Shown: positions 48,219 through 58,040 of the stretch, in pieces
Layout of the letters: every line of letters begins with the position of its first letter
How positions within the stretch are numbered: the first letter of the stretch is position 1
From: Citrobacter koseri
Lineage (GTDB): Bacteria > Pseudomonadota > Gammaproteobacteria > Enterobacterales > Enterobacteriaceae
DNA length: 64,000 bases
NCBI GenBank assembly: GCA_900446925.1
Contig: UAVY01000001.1
Span: 682,001 to 746,000, forward strand
Reading direction: 5' to 3'
Notes under the pieces: generated by a model
Seen by the model: the letters and a program-made list of their open reading frames with translations, nothing else
Database searches by the model: none
What the model was told of the DNA's origin: nothing
Program-made: the position numbers and the translations under genes

Positions 48219-48869
48219 CTAAAAGATCCCTTTCTGACGCACTTTACTCATCTTCTGCGTTGGCGCATCTACGGTACTGAGATCGACTTCTTCAGCATTT
48301 ACGGATTTAGCCGGTTCCGCCGTTGACGTGCGCCCCGTCACGCGCAGCTGTTGCAACAGCAGATGCTGCTGTTCCAGCAAGACTTTGAGCTGGGCGACCT
48401 CTTCGCGCAGTTTTGCCGTCTCCTCATGCTGCGTGTTATCCGATGGCGCTGCGGCGACCTGCTGTTTTTGCAGGGTCTGCGCCATCAGCGTACGCATTTG
48501 CGCCAGCTGCTGTTCGCTGAAGTCTTTCTCTTTTTCTGCATCGCCATCGCCGGTCATGAGGGCGACGGGCAGCAAATTGCTCTCCTGCAATTCCGCGCAA
48601 AGGGATTCGAGGCTCAAACCTTCCCGGCTCAGGGATTCTGCAACATGGCTGCACAATTGCGGGTTGAGAAGATGCAATTGCAGGCCGGACAGATAGATAT
48701 TGCGATGAAACTGGCGGATCTCCATGTTGGCGTCATTGACGTCGCTCCCGTCCCGCTGCACTGCGCCATACCATTTTTTTAGTTGCAGCATCGCGCGCAA
48801 ATCCGCGCGCGATCGCTCTGGCGACAAATGCAATGAGAGGTTAACACGGCGGATCTGCCTGTTACTCAT
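48219..48869 (-). CDS. ParR/StbB-like partner of chromosomal ParM
   Basis: A 216-residue protein. The first 25 residues (QIRRVNLSLHLSPERSRADL) look like a ribbon-helix-helix strand and helix, and SGLQLHLLNPQLCSHVAESL followed by SREGLSLESLCAEL can be aligned with the ParR core of plasmid R1. Residues about 110-175 are Gln/Glu/Leu-rich coiled coil (RTLMAQTLQKQQ, LKVLLEQQHLLLQQL), not present in R1 ParR. The start overlaps the parM-like stop by eight bases (ATGAGTAA), so the two are translationally coupled. ParR-type adaptor function is inferred from position and weak similarity. Confidence 0.6.
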   Translation of the reverse strand: MSNRQIRRVNLSLHLSPERSRADLRAMLQLKKWYGAVQRDGSDVNDANMEIRQFHRNIYLSGLQLHLLNPQLCSHVAESLSREGLSLESLCAELQESNLLPVALMTGDGDAEKEKDFSEQQLAQMRTLMAQTLQKQQVAAAPSDNTQHEETAKLREEVAQLKVLLEQQHLLLQQLRVTGRTSTAEPAKSVNAEEVDLSTVDAPTQKMSKVRQKGIF

Positions 48870-49912
48870 CGTCGCCTACCTCAACCATTTGCGGCGAATC
48901 AATCTGCTCAACGCCTGACTCAGCATGGTACAGGCAGATCTCGCGAGAGAGCGCGCTTTGCGGGTTGTCGAGCGTCACCACGCGATCGCCGAGCGTCGAA
49001 TAGGCCTGGCGCAGAGCGGATTCGATCAGATGCGCGCCGCCGCCAACCAGATAAACGCGGTTAGGGTTCTTAGCGAATTTCTTCGCTTCATAAGCCACCT
49101 GATCGCCAAGCTCCTGAATCTTGATCTCGATCCGTTCAAGGATCTCGTCAATCCGCGATTCATCGTTGATGACGCTTCTGACAAAATCCAGATCGTTGCG
49201 ACGCTTAATCAGCTCGTTCGCCACCAGGTAGCTGGAGTCGCTGTCCGCCGCCGCCAGTAATTTACGCGTGGCGTCCGTCACCATCGCCACGCCGATTTCG
49301 TTGTTGCCGTAAATTGCGGAAACATCGTCAAACTCGCCGACAATCACCCCCATATCCAGCGTTGTCCCCGCCGCAGTCGATGACCAGCGACTTGGTGAAT
49401 TCATTCACGTTGGAGTTAAGCAGATGCGACAGCGCCGCAGGCAGGCTCTCCGGCATAACATGCACATCAACGATACGGAACAGCTCGCCTTTATTCAGCG
49501 AGATCTCACGCATCAGGTTGCGACGTTTCGCTTCGATGCGCTCATCGTTACGCTGGCAATCGTCCGGCTTGTAGAATTGCGTAATCGGCAGTGTGACGAT
49601 AACTTCAACGTCACGCGGCGTCAGGCCGGTTTGCAGCAGCGCATGATGAACCGCCAGCAGATTCAAATCGTCATACTGGTATTCGATGTGCGTCGTGGAA
49701 AGCGCTTTATCCGAGGTCGCATCATAGGTGTATTTCGTGGTGCCGATGGTGTAGTTGTATACCGACTGACCACGCAGCAGCGCCGCGCTTTTCCAGTCCT
49801 TACGGAAGGAGTTCGGCGAAACAACGGTCTTCAGCGTACCGTTTTCAATCCAGCTAATTTTCACATTGGTTGAGCCATCATCAATGGCGAATTTCATACG
49901 TGTTGCGGTCAT
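48862..49912 (-). CDS. Chromosomal ParM/StbA-like actin homologue, one frame break
   Basis: Actin-fold ATPase of 349 residues, clearly related to ParM of plasmid R1. Phosphate-1 is FAIDDGSTNVKISW (8-21), phosphate-2 is VIDCGGTTLDMG (about 180), and the adenosine motif is VYLVGGGAHLIE (about 300). SPNSFRKDW and VHHALLQTGL are shared with R1 ParM. An extra G near 49370 breaks the frame. On plasmids ParM filaments push ParR-parC complexes apart; here no iteron-type parC is seen on either side, and the gene follows a YafL-like gene by 28 bp, so its job may be different. Confidence 0.8.
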
Positions 49913-49940
49913 GGGTTTTAACTCAATCTAAGGGTCATTT

Positions 49941-50755
49941 TTACAGCGTCGCCTCTTCCGTCAGAATGCGGCGAGCGCCGAGGTAATGCGATTGCCAGAA
50001 ATCATCTGAAAGCTGGCTAATGCGGATATTTAGCCCGCTACGCGGGGCCTCAATAAACTCATCGTTTCCAAGGTAGACGCCAACATGGTCGGCGCCCGGT
50101 CGCTGGTTAATGTTAAAAAACACCAGATCGCCGCGACGGAGTTTATCTACGCGAATATGTTTAAGAGTGGGGTCCTGATACATGCCGTTTGCCGTGCGGG
50201 GTAGCTTGCGCTCCAGCACATGATTGAAGGCGTAGAAAACCAGGCCACTGCAATCAAATCCTTCCAGCGGATTTTTACCGCCCCAGACATAGGGCTTACC
50301 TAACTGGTCTTCCAGACGCTTGATGACGGTATGTAATCGGGACGCCAGTTTCGGGCTGATGCGCCCCCGTTTTGTCCTTCCCTTTGCGCGCCTGACTCCA
50401 CAGCATGTCGGAGCCGCCCAGGCTACCGGGCTGCCAGCGGGCATGCATTGCCAGCATCTCGCGGTTTTTTAGTGCGGTCAGCCAGTTTTTTCGCCGTTTC
50501 CCGCTGCTTTTGTTCCGGCGTTAACGGTACGACGGCAGTCCGTTTTTTCACTTTCGCCATCAGCCGCTCGCGATTTTTTTTCCGCATCTGCAACGCGTTT
50601 TCCTGCTGCGTCATACCCGCTTCTACAGGCTTCGGCTTTGCGATGCTGTAGCCAGTCGGCATCAGCAATAACAGGATGAGAGAAAAAAAAGGTACCTGGC
50701 GGCACAGAACATGCCGGGCAGGTACAAAACGGACAGAACGGATGAAACGTTTCAC
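49941..50755 (-). CDS. YafL-like NlpC/P60 peptidoglycan endopeptidase, two frame breaks
   Basis: Secreted cysteine peptidase of about 270 residues. The N-terminal signal segment is FFSLILLLLMPTGYSIAKP (about 24-42), followed by a charged linker (QMRKKNRERLMAKVKKRT) and the NlpC/P60 domain: catalytic Cys in GFDCSGLVFYA, His in GADHVGVYLG and third residue in FIEAPRSG. The closing SHYLGARRILTEE matches E. coli YafL, a Flag-2 neighbour gene in K-12. Extra bases near 50478 and 50365 break the frame. It probably cuts peptide cross-links in murein. Confidence 0.82.
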
Positions 50756-50771
50756 AGCAATAACGATCTGA

Positions 50772-51720
50772 TTAATGGTTTTTCGTCAGTTTATCGGTCA
50801 GCGGTTTAATGACTTTTTTCGCCATGCTGCCCAAAGAACTGGTACAGAGAATCACTGGCGGAATGCGTCAGCACCATAATTTCAATGCGGCGGGTTCGCG
50901 GAACTCAGCGGATGTTGCGGGTCAAGCAACATCTGATCCGCCATGCCGCTCACTTGCAGAATTTTGCTTTGATCCAGCCCCCGGTGGTCAGAACCGCTCG
51001 CGCCTGCATGGCGCGTTCGCCGGACAAGTTCCAGTTGTTATAAAGCACCTGATCGCGAAAACGCGTGGCATCGGTATGGCCGGTGATGATGATCTTGTTG
51101 TCGATCTTGTTCAGCTCCGGCGCGAACTCCGTCAGTAAGCGTTTGAAAAACGGCGTCAGGATTGCGCTACTGCGCTGGAACATCTCGCGTTTTTGATCGT
51201 CCGAGACCAGAATACGCAGCCCCTGCGGCACAATTTCCATTTTCAGGTTGGCTTGCGCATCGTACGTCGAGGTGATTTTCATGATAATGCGCGCCAGATC
51301 TTCAATTTCATTACGCGAGCGGGCGTTCACGTCGTCCAGGCTTTCCGTCTGTTTCGCCTGCTGAGCAACCTGCTTCTCCGCATCGGTCAACGGTTTTGAC
51401 GACTCTGCCGTTTTCGACGGTTTAGGCGTTTTCGGATGACGGCTGTCAATCAGCGAAAGCTGCCCGCCCTGCCCCTCTTTTTGCGTAATGGGCGTTAATG
51501 AGTTGCCTTCAAAGACCGACTCGCCATTAAGCATGGAGACAATCTCTTTACGTTCTTCTTCCGTTACCGCGCCCATGATCCACAGCACCATAAACAGCGC
51601 CATCATTGCCAGCGTGAAGTCTGCGAAGGCCACTTTCCAGGCGCCGCCATGAAATTCATCATGGCTTTTACGCGAGGAGCGTTTGATGATCGTGGTATGT
51701 TCTTTGCTGCGGTTACGCAT
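50772..51720 (-). CDS. lafU: Lateral flagellar motor protein LafU (MotB-like), three frame breaks
   Basis: Stator subunit that anchors the lateral motor to peptidoglycan. A single N-terminal membrane helix AFADFTLAMMALFMVLWIMG carries the proton-binding Asp34; the OmpA-like peptidoglycan domain follows (IIITGHTDATRF, NWNLSGERAMQARAVL, NRRIEIMVL). A missing G near 50978 and extra bases near 50890 and 50823 break the 3' part; corrected length is 315. Last gene of lafBCDEFSTU; start overlaps lafT stop (TGATG). Confidence 0.92.
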
Positions 51721-52583
51721 CAGGCATCACCCATCATCTGGTTTACCCAACCGTCCAGCGTCGCGAATGTCGGTTTCGTGTCCATCGGCAGCATTTTGCG
51801 CCCGGCATCGACCGCCAGCAGCGTCGGCTTACCGGCAACGTGGTTCACCAGTACGGTACGCACGCACTCCAGCACCGAGATTTGCTTTTTGGTGCGTTGC
51901 TCCATAGCGTTCGCCACCGGGTCCATCAGGCAGTAACAGAAGAATACGCCGAGGAAGGTTCCCACCAGAGCGGCCGCAACCTTCACACCGATGACCGCAA
52001 TAGAGCCGTCAATGGATTGCATGGTAATGATGATGCCAAGTACCGCCGCGCAGATGCCGAATCCAGGCATCGCTTCCGCAGTACGTTGCAAAGAGCGGGA
52101 CGGTTGCAGAAGGTTCTCTTCCATTGCCACCAGTTCCTGTTCGAGAATCCCTTCCAGCTCGTGCTCGTTGATTTTCCCCATCGCCATCAGGCGGAAGTTA
52201 TCGGAGATGAACGTCACCAGCGCTTTGTCGTGCAGCATTAGGGGGTATTTCTGGAATAACGCGCTGTTTTCCGGTGCTTCGATATGCTCATCCAGCACCT
52301 TCAGGCCGCCGTCCTGCACCAGTTCCAGCAGTTCATACAGCAGCATCAGCAGCTGGCGCTGATACTCATCGGTATATTCGTTTTTGCGCATAATGCCGCG
52401 AAACTGACGGTACATTTCGCTCAGCACCGCTTTGGGGTTCGCCAGTACCATCGCCCCCAGTCCCGCGCCAAGAATAATGATGATTTCACCCGGCTGCCAG
52501 AATGAGGCGAGGTGTCCGCCTGACAAAATAAAGCCGCCGACAACACACCCCATGATGATGAGAATACCTAAGAATTTCTGCAT
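51720..52583 (-). CDS. lafT: Lateral flagellar motor protein LafT (MotA-like)
   Basis: Stator subunit with four membrane helices (FLGILIIMGCVVGGFILSGG; IIIILGAGLGAMVLAN; GFGICAAVLGIIITM; AAALVGTFLGVFFCYCLMDP) and a cytoplasmic loop between helices two and three with the charged rotor-contact region. 287 residues, intact. ATG 52583 (MQKFLGIL) is preferred over an upstream in-frame ATG at 52625 because AAAGG lies just before it. Pairs with LafU. Confidence 0.93.
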   Translation of the reverse strand: MQKFLGILIIMGCVVGGFILSGGHLASFWQPGEIIIILGAGLGAMVLANPKAVLSEMYRQFRGIMRKNEYTDEYQRQLLMLLYELLELVQDGGLKVLDEHIEAPENSALFQKYPLMLHDKALVTFISDNFRLMAMGKINEHELEGILEQELVAMEENLLQPSRSLQRTAEAMPGFGICAAVLGIIITMQSIDGSIAVIGVKVAAALVGTFLGVFFCYCLMDPVANAMEQRTKKQISVLECVRTVLVNHVAGKPTLLAVDAGRKMLPMDTKPTFATLDGWVNQMMGDA

Positions 52584-52590
52584 AAACCTT

Positions 52591-53286
52591 TCACTTCTGG
52601 AAAAAAGACTGAATTTTTTGCGCAATGATTTTATTGAGCTGACATACCCTGGCCTCGGTTAAATTGAGGACCAGCGCAATTTCCTTCAGGCTCATTTCAT
52701 GCTGGTAATAGAGCGTGAGAATAAGTTGCTCACGCTCATCAAGACTCGCCAACGCGTTGCGTAACGTTCTGCTGACGATGATCTCTTCTTCAAGCGGACG
52801 GCTATCCAGCGCCCCCGCATATACGTCATTACCCAAAAGATCGTCGAGACTCTCCAGCGTTTTGGCGCAATCGAGTAAGAGATATTCCTGATACTCTTCA
52901 GCCGTAATGGAAAGATGGTGGCTGATATCCTCAAAGCTGGGCGTACGCCCCAGCTGACGCGCAATCTCGCGGATCGCGTCATTGAGCTTATGCGTTTTCT
53001 GTCGCAAACGACGCGGACGCCAGTCAAGCAACCGCAGCTCATCCAGTACCGCGCCGCGAACGCGTTGTATGGCATAAGCGGCAAACTGCTCATCAGGATG
53101 ACCGTAACGGCGCAACGAGGTTAATAACCCCATTAGCGCGATCTGTTCCATATCATCCCGATCAATAACGCTACTGGTCTGGTAAGCGAGTTGCTTCACC
53201 ACTTTGTTGACGAGCGGCAGATACGTGCTGACATAGCGCGCTTCATCCGCAGGCGTCAGCGTTTCACTTGCGATAAAATCCATCAT
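52591..53286 (-). CDS. lafS: Lateral flagellar sigma-28 factor LafS
   Basis: FliA-type sigma factor for late lateral flagellar genes, 231 residues, intact. Region 2 is visible in LPLVNKVVKQLAYQTSSVID and DMEQIALMGLLTSLRRYG; region 4 is LILTLYYQHEMSLKEIALVL with the recognition helix TEARVCQLNKII. Probably reads the two lafA genes. The start could be ATG 53286 or 53283; a TTG at 53292 in frame is less likely. Confidence 0.92.
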   Translation of the reverse strand: MMDFIASETLTPADEARYVSTYLPLVNKVVKQLAYQTSSVIDRDDMEQIALMGLLTSLRRYGHPDEQFAAYAIQRVRGAVLDELRLLDWRPRRLRQKTHKLNDAIREIARQLGRTPSFEDISHHLSITAEEYQEYLLLDCAKTLESLDDLLGNDVYAGALDSRPLEEEIIVSRTLRNALASLDEREQLILTLYYQHEMSLKEIALVLNLTEARVCQLNKIIAQKIQSFFQK

Positions 53287-53305
53287 GTCCAATACGGCTT
53301 ATCAA

Positions 53306-53776
53306 TCACTGGAAGACCATTTTGCTGATGATGACGTCATCAAAGGGGACGTCCATCTTCAGGCTGTCGAATCTGGCGGCATAGGCGGCTTTGAGTTTGT
53401 CGTGCAGGTTGCTGACGCTTAGCGCACGCACGGCGTCATAGTCCATTTCGGAAAACAGATTGACGGTCGCTCCACGAATCGCAGGGATCATGTCTTGCGC
53501 CGTCCGCGCGTTTTCCGCGCTCATGGTCGCCAGGTTCAGTTCCAGCATCAGATAACGCTCCGCATTACCTTTCCCTTTCAGGGTGATGAGGATGTTTTTA
53601 ATTTCCACGAACTCCACCTGTTGCGGCGTGGAGGATTTAAATAAGCTCGTCAACGGATTGCTCTCCGATGCCGTGTCCGCGCGAAGTAGCCAGGTGCCGG
53701 CAACGGTTAAACATGCCGTCAGTAAAGCGGTAACCAAAGCGATCGCCAGCCCAAAGGAGATTGTTTTTGCGTTCAT
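53306..53776 (-). CDS. lafF: FliL-like flagellar basal-body protein LafF
   Basis: 156-residue single-pass membrane protein: N-terminal helix FGLAIALVTALLTACLTVAG, then a periplasmic domain ending VPFDDVIISKMVFQ, typical of FliL, which sits around the stator. Intact; between lafE and lafS in the order known from Flag-2 of E. coli 042. Confidence 0.88.
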   Translation of the reverse strand: MNAKTISFGLAIALVTALLTACLTVAGTWLLRADTASESNPLTSLFKSSTPQQVEFVEIKNILITLKGKGNAERYLMLELNLATMSAENARTAQDMIPAIRGATVNLFSEMDYDAVRALSVSNLHDKLKAAYAARFDSLKMDVPFDDVIISKMVFQ

Positions 53777-53789
53777 AAATGTCTTTTTG

Positions 53790-54864
53790 TTAAACGGTCA
53801 GTAATACCGAATCATCTTCACGGCGGGTGCTTTCTGATTCCGGCAGACCTGCCGCGATCTCATCTCCCGCCTGAATGATGGCGTGTTGTTGTGCGAACTG
53901 CTGTTCTTTGCCCTGCTGCTGCCCTGACTGAGAGGAGACCTGCACGTTTACCTGAACAAAGTTCTGTTCGGTCAGGCTCTGGCGCAGATCGTTGCTCGTT
54001 TGCTGAAGCGCACGATAGACCTCAGCATGGCTGGCGTTGATTTGTACCTGTACACGCCCGTTATCAAGCTGCAACGAGATGTCGATCTTGCCCATTTCAG
54101 GCGGATCGAGACGGATAGTGGCGTGCTGGATCTGGTTCTTCACCTGAAGTTGCAGACGATCGCCCAACGCGCTTTGCAACTGCTGCGTCCAGCGGGAGGT
54201 TTCCGTATCAAGTTTTAATGTCGAGGTATGCGCAGACATTGCATCAGGCGTCACCGCCGCCGTTGGCGTCGTGGAGACAACGGAGACCGGCTGCGCATTC
54301 ACTGTCGGCGTCGCCACAGCGACTGCGGTCATAAGCTGCGGCGTAATGTGCTGCAACCCTGCGGTTGGCGTCTGCGGCGACTCGGTCGCAGGCGTTACGT
54401 TAACCCCTGCCGCCAGCGTCGGGCGCAGCGTTGGCGATAACGCCCCCTTATCCTGCAACTGTCCCGCCAGTAACGGCTGCGTCTGCAACGTCAGCGCATT
54501 CATCTCGTTTTGCGAACGACCCGCGTAGCTGACGGGTTTAACCAGCATCTGCCCGGTCATCAACAGCGCCTGCAACAGCTGCTGCTGCGCATCGTCTTTC
54601 AACGGAGAGGCATCCTTCTGATGCCGATCGCCCGTATCGTCCTCGTCCTGCACGCTCACCGGCTGCGCGCTGACGGTAATCCCCAGGGCATTTTTGCCCC
54701 TGCCCGCCCATCAGCGTGCTGACAACATTCATCAACGCATCGTTGAATCCTGGCTGCGTCTGCCCGGCAGATGACTGAGCGCCGCTCTGCCCGGCGATCG
54801 TCTCCGCCTGCATCGGCAAACCGGAAGCGTGCCCCGCATTTTGAGAAAGATTGAGAATATCCAT
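53790..54864 (-). CDS. lafE: Hook-length control protein LafE (FliK-like), one frame break
   Basis: FliK-type ruler/export switch. The N-terminal and middle parts are low-complexity, Thr/Pro/Gln-rich; the C-terminal Flg_hook domain is RWTQQLQSALGDRLQLQVKN, then HATIRLDPPEMGKIDISLQL and VQINASHAEVYRAL. An extra A near 54690 separates the first 57 codons; corrected length is 357. ATG overlaps the lafD stop (TAATG). Confidence 0.88.
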
Positions 54865-55169
54865 TACCCCATATCCTCTGCGTCCATAAACGCGGCATAC
54901 GCCGTCGCACCTTCACGATTGCGCATGGCGAGCGCCATTTTGTTCGCGATAATGTCGCTCTGCCCCTGACAGTAATCGCGCACCTGACGGTGAATCTCCC
55001 GCAGCTCGTCCAGGGCTTTGCTGTCTGCCGCGTCCAGGGGTTTACCCCGGACAGCGGTAAGCAATTCAGCAATCTTCAGGTCAACATTCCGTACGGCAGA
55101 CCAGTTATGGTCGGCTGCGGCCTGGCGTAACGCCTGCATCAGCGTTCGCATCGTCAACGCATAGCTCAT
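54864..55169 (-). CDS. lafD: FliT-like flagellar chaperone LafD
   Basis: 101-residue all-helical protein (MSYALTMRTLMQALRQAAAD...), in the position of FliT after FliS and like it probably a chaperone of the filament cap LafB. ATG 55169 overlaps the corrected lafC stop (ATGA). An apparent fusion with lafC in the raw frame comes from one extra base in lafC. Confidence 0.8.
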   Translation of the reverse strand: MSYALTMRTLMQALRQAAADHNWSAVRNVDLKIAELLTAVRGKPLDAADSKALDELREIHRQVRDYCQGQSDIIANKMALAMRNREGATAYAAFMDAEDMG

Positions 55170-55559
55170 GTTCCCTGACCCATTTTTTCCCAGCCGTCCT
55201 GAATATTGCCGAGGATAAACTTCCACCTCTTCAATATTTTCGACAGACAGCTTGTGGCTGGCGTCATAGAGGCGGTAAACGCAGTAGTCATAAAGATTCG
55301 CCAGACTTAATGCCAGCTCGCCGCCTTTTTCAAAATCCAGCGCGCTGGTCAGCGCGTTCAGGATGTCGATGCATTTATTAATGCTTTGCGCCTTACGTTC
55401 GTAGCGACGCGCCGCAATATGGCTTTTCGCGCGTACCAGTTCATCCATCAGGCCATTGAACAACATCAGCACTAACTGATGCGGATTCGCTGCTGCGGCC
55501 TGAATCGCCAGGTCAGATTGGTGATAGAGGCCGAAGCCTTCCTGCTCGTTACCGTACAT
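55166..55559 (-). CDS. lafC: FliS-like flagellin chaperone LafC, one frame break
   Basis: Flagellin export chaperone, 130 residues after correction. FliS features: NPHQLVLMLFNGLMDELVRA, then KAQSINKCIDILNALTSALD and LYDYCVYRLYDAS. An extra T near 55226 (GTTTATCC) makes the raw frame run on into lafD; removing it gives VEVILGNIQDGWEKMGQGT and stop, a standard FliS end. Confidence 0.9.
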
Positions 55560-55581
55560 TGAAAGTTAAATTCCCTAAGAA

Positions 55582-56919
55582 TTAGCTAAACATACTCATG
55601 GTGTTATTCATCTGCGTCATGAATCGACTGCAACTGCGTGAACTGCTTCAGGTAGCGGTTATAGGAGGACTCATAACGCGTGTTCATTTTTTCGGTTTTG
55701 GTGTCGATGTCGCGCTGGCTGTCTGTCGGAGCGTTTCCTGGCGACCTTTTAATAAACCGGTGCTGGTGTTCAGGTATTTATCCAGCGATTTATCCATCGC
55801 TTTAATCAGCCCGTTATTCCCGTTGAAGAAATCAGCGACCGATTGGCGGATTTGATTTCAGTTGCTCATTGGAGCGTGTCGGCGGTCGATCGACAGCTTG
55901 CCGTCTTTGTCGGCAGTAATGCCGAACTTCGTCATGTTTTGGATCGCCGAAGGTGCCACGCAGGCATGTTGCTCAGATCGTTGGTTAACGAGGAGATACT
56001 GGCATCACCGGCAAACGCGCCGCGCGAATCAGAGCTGCTGCCGGTCGCCGTCAGCCCGGAGATGGTGTCCTGCAACGTGTTATAGGCATCGATAAAGGCC
56101 TGGATTTGCTCCTTTGTCCCCGTGGCATCCGTGTCGACTGAAATAACCAGCGGCTTGTTGGCTTCGGTGGTGCCGGTCAGTTTGATCGAAACGCCGTCTA
56201 CCAGGTTATCCAGGGTATTGGAGCTGCTGGAGTAAACGGTGCTGGAAATCGCCAACGGTGAATTTGGCATCTTTACCGGCGGTAATCACATTCTCGCCAT
56301 TAAAGATATCCTGACCGTTGGTCATGCCGCTGGTATCCAGTTGAATATCGTATTTCTCGCCGCTCTGATCGCTGCTCATCATCAGCGTCACCTTGCCATC
56401 AATACGCATCAGCGAAGCGGTAACGCCGTTCTGACCGTCGTCAGAGGTCGCGGTGTCAGACGCGCTCGGGAAATCCGCATTATTGATGGCGTCGGCAAAA
56501 TCAGCGAGGCTGTCTAAATCATCCATCTCAATTTCAAGGCTCTCGCCGTTGAGATTGATCTTCAGCGTACCGCTGGCGTTTTTAATCGCCTCATCATCAA
56601 GCCCGTCAAACCCTTTCTGCTGCGCAGAAGCCAGTTGGGTGACGTTCAGGCTGTATGTCCCTTTACGGGCAGACGCGCTGGCGGTGATGGTCGCGATCCC
56701 TTCCTGGTTCATGGTCGCGGTATTTTTCAGCACGCTGGTGCTGGAGGAATTCAGCCCGGTGATTGCCGAACGGAAATCCGACAGGGCGGTACGCAGCGAG
56801 GAAAGCGCTTTTTTCTGCGCTTCCAGCGTGGAAGTCTGTGATTTCAGCGAGGTTTGCAGCGCAAGAATGTCATAGCCTGCCAACTGTGTGGCCAGTGTCG
56901 TTGGATCAAAATCAGACAT
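55582..56919 (-). CDS. lafB: Filament cap protein LafB (FliD-like), about six frame breaks
   Basis: Forms the cap under which flagellin polymerises. N-terminal coiled region (LALQTSLKSQTSTLEAQKKA) and C-terminal KQFTQLQS...MTQMNNTMSMFS are typical of FliD. The first 220 codons are clean; breaks occur near 56262, 55968, 55920, 55858, 55725 and 55620. About 445 residues. First gene of lafBCDEFSTU, 49 bp behind a consensus sigma-54 promoter. Confidence 0.9.
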
Positions 56920-56967
56920 AGTGGGTTTCTCCGGGCACGCGCGCCGCTTTCAACATACAGTAGATAA

Positions 56968-56983
56968 AGCAACTATCGTGCCA
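56968..56983 (-). promoter_or_regulatory. Sigma-54 promoter of lafBCDEFSTU
   Basis: TGGCACGATAGTTGCT on the minus strand fits the sigma-54 consensus TGGCACG-N4-TTGCW at every defined position, 48 bp upstream of lafB. Lateral flagellar class genes are driven by the sigma-54 activator LafK, which would be encoded outside this window. Confidence 0.88.
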
Positions 56984-57074
56984 ATTTTTTAGTAAGTGTT
57001 TTTCAATGAGTTACGTAAGAGGAGGAATGTCCCCTTCCGCAATTTCCGGCAGAAGGAAGCGCATTGCCGGATAC

Positions 57075-57101
57075 AAAAACACCGCCATACAGCGGTGTTT
57101 T
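57075..57101. terminator. Intrinsic terminator after lafA copy 1
   Basis: AAAACACCGC and GCGGTGTTTT form a perfect 10-bp stem with a 6-base loop and T/A runs on both sides, 24 bp past the flagellin stop (minus strand). Confidence 0.88.
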
Positions 57102-57124
57102 AGGGGGCAGATATCCGCGAAGGA

Positions 57125-58018
57125 TTAACCCAGCAGAGACATCACCATGCTGGACATGCTGTTGGACTGTTTCAGCATGGACATGCTGGTTTGCGCCAGC
57201 ATCTGGTTACGGGTCATAGAGGAGGCTTCGCTGGCGAAGTCCGCATCCTGAATATTGCTCAGCGCCAGATCGGTGTTGTCTTTCATGTTTGCCAGGTTGG
57301 CCGCGGTGTGGCCCAGACGGTTAATGCTCGCACCCATTTTGGAACGCACGGCGCCGACGTCATTCAGCGTAGTTTCCAGGTTGTTCATCAGATCTTTCGC
57401 GCCGGCAGCGTCAGTAATGTTGATGCCGCTGGCCGAGTAGTAGCTGCTGCTTGTATCGCTAATCGTGCCAAAACCGCCGCTGGCATCAATCAGCGAGTCG
57501 GTGCCAGAACCTTTCAGCTCTTTAGACAGATCAACCTGCATGGTTTCATCGGTGGAAGAGCCAATCTGGAAGTTCATCGCTTCGCCAAACTTACCGGAAG
57601 CGCCGAACAGTTTGTCACCTGCATAGGAGGTGTTGTTCATGATGTTCTGCAACTCAGAGTTCAGGTCGTTCAGCTCGGCGTTGATGGCATCGCGGTCTTT
57701 GGTGGTGTTGGTGTCGTTCGCTGCCTGGGTGGCAAGGTCTTTCATGCGGTACATGATGTTGCTCACTTCGTCGAACGCACCTTCGGAGGTCTGTAGCAGC
57801 GCAGTGGCATCAGAGATGTTGCGCTGTGCAACGGCCATGCCGTTGGTCTGGCCCTGCAAACGGGTGGCAATCTGTAGACCCGCCGCATCGTCCGCTGCGG
57901 AGTTAATACGCTTGCCAGTACCCAGACGTTCCATTGCGGTGGACAGCAGATTGTTGGATTTATTCAGGGCATTGGTGGATGCCATGGAAGAAGCGCTGGT
58001 GAAAATAGAAAGCGACAT
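57125..58018 (-). CDS. lafA: Lateral flagellin, copy 1
   Basis: 297-residue lateral filament protein, intact. D0/D1 N-terminal domain (SLSIFTSASSMASTNALNKS ... TGKRINSAADDAAGLQIATR) and C-terminal domain (KQSNSMSSMVMSLLG) flank a short variable core (about 116-217) with a Tyr/Ser-rich SSSYYSASG segment. No signal peptide; exported by the flagellar type III system. Residues 1-115 equal those of copy 2 except residue 78, and the last 80 are identical. AAGGA precedes the start. Its own terminator and upstream element suggest separate transcription. Confidence 0.93.
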   Translation of the reverse strand: MSLSIFTSASSMASTNALNKSNNLLSTAMERLGTGKRINSAADDAAGLQIATRLQGQTNGMAVAQRNISDATALLQTSEGAFDEVSNIMYRMKDLATQAANDTNTTKDRDAINAELNDLNSELQNIMNNTSYAGDKLFGASGKFGEAMNFQIGSSTDETMQVDLSKELKGSGTDSLIDASGGFGTISDTSSSYYSASGINITDAAGAKDLMNNLETTLNDVGAVRSKMGASINRLGHTAANLANMKDNTDLALSNIQDADFASEASSMTRNQMLAQTSMSMLKQSNSMSSMVMSLLG

Positions 58019-58040
58019 AGATATTCCTTATTCATTCAGG

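Noticed and set aside
49913..49940. parC-type centromere upstream of the ParM-like gene
   Set aside because: Only 28 bp separate it from the YafL-like gene and no repeats are present.
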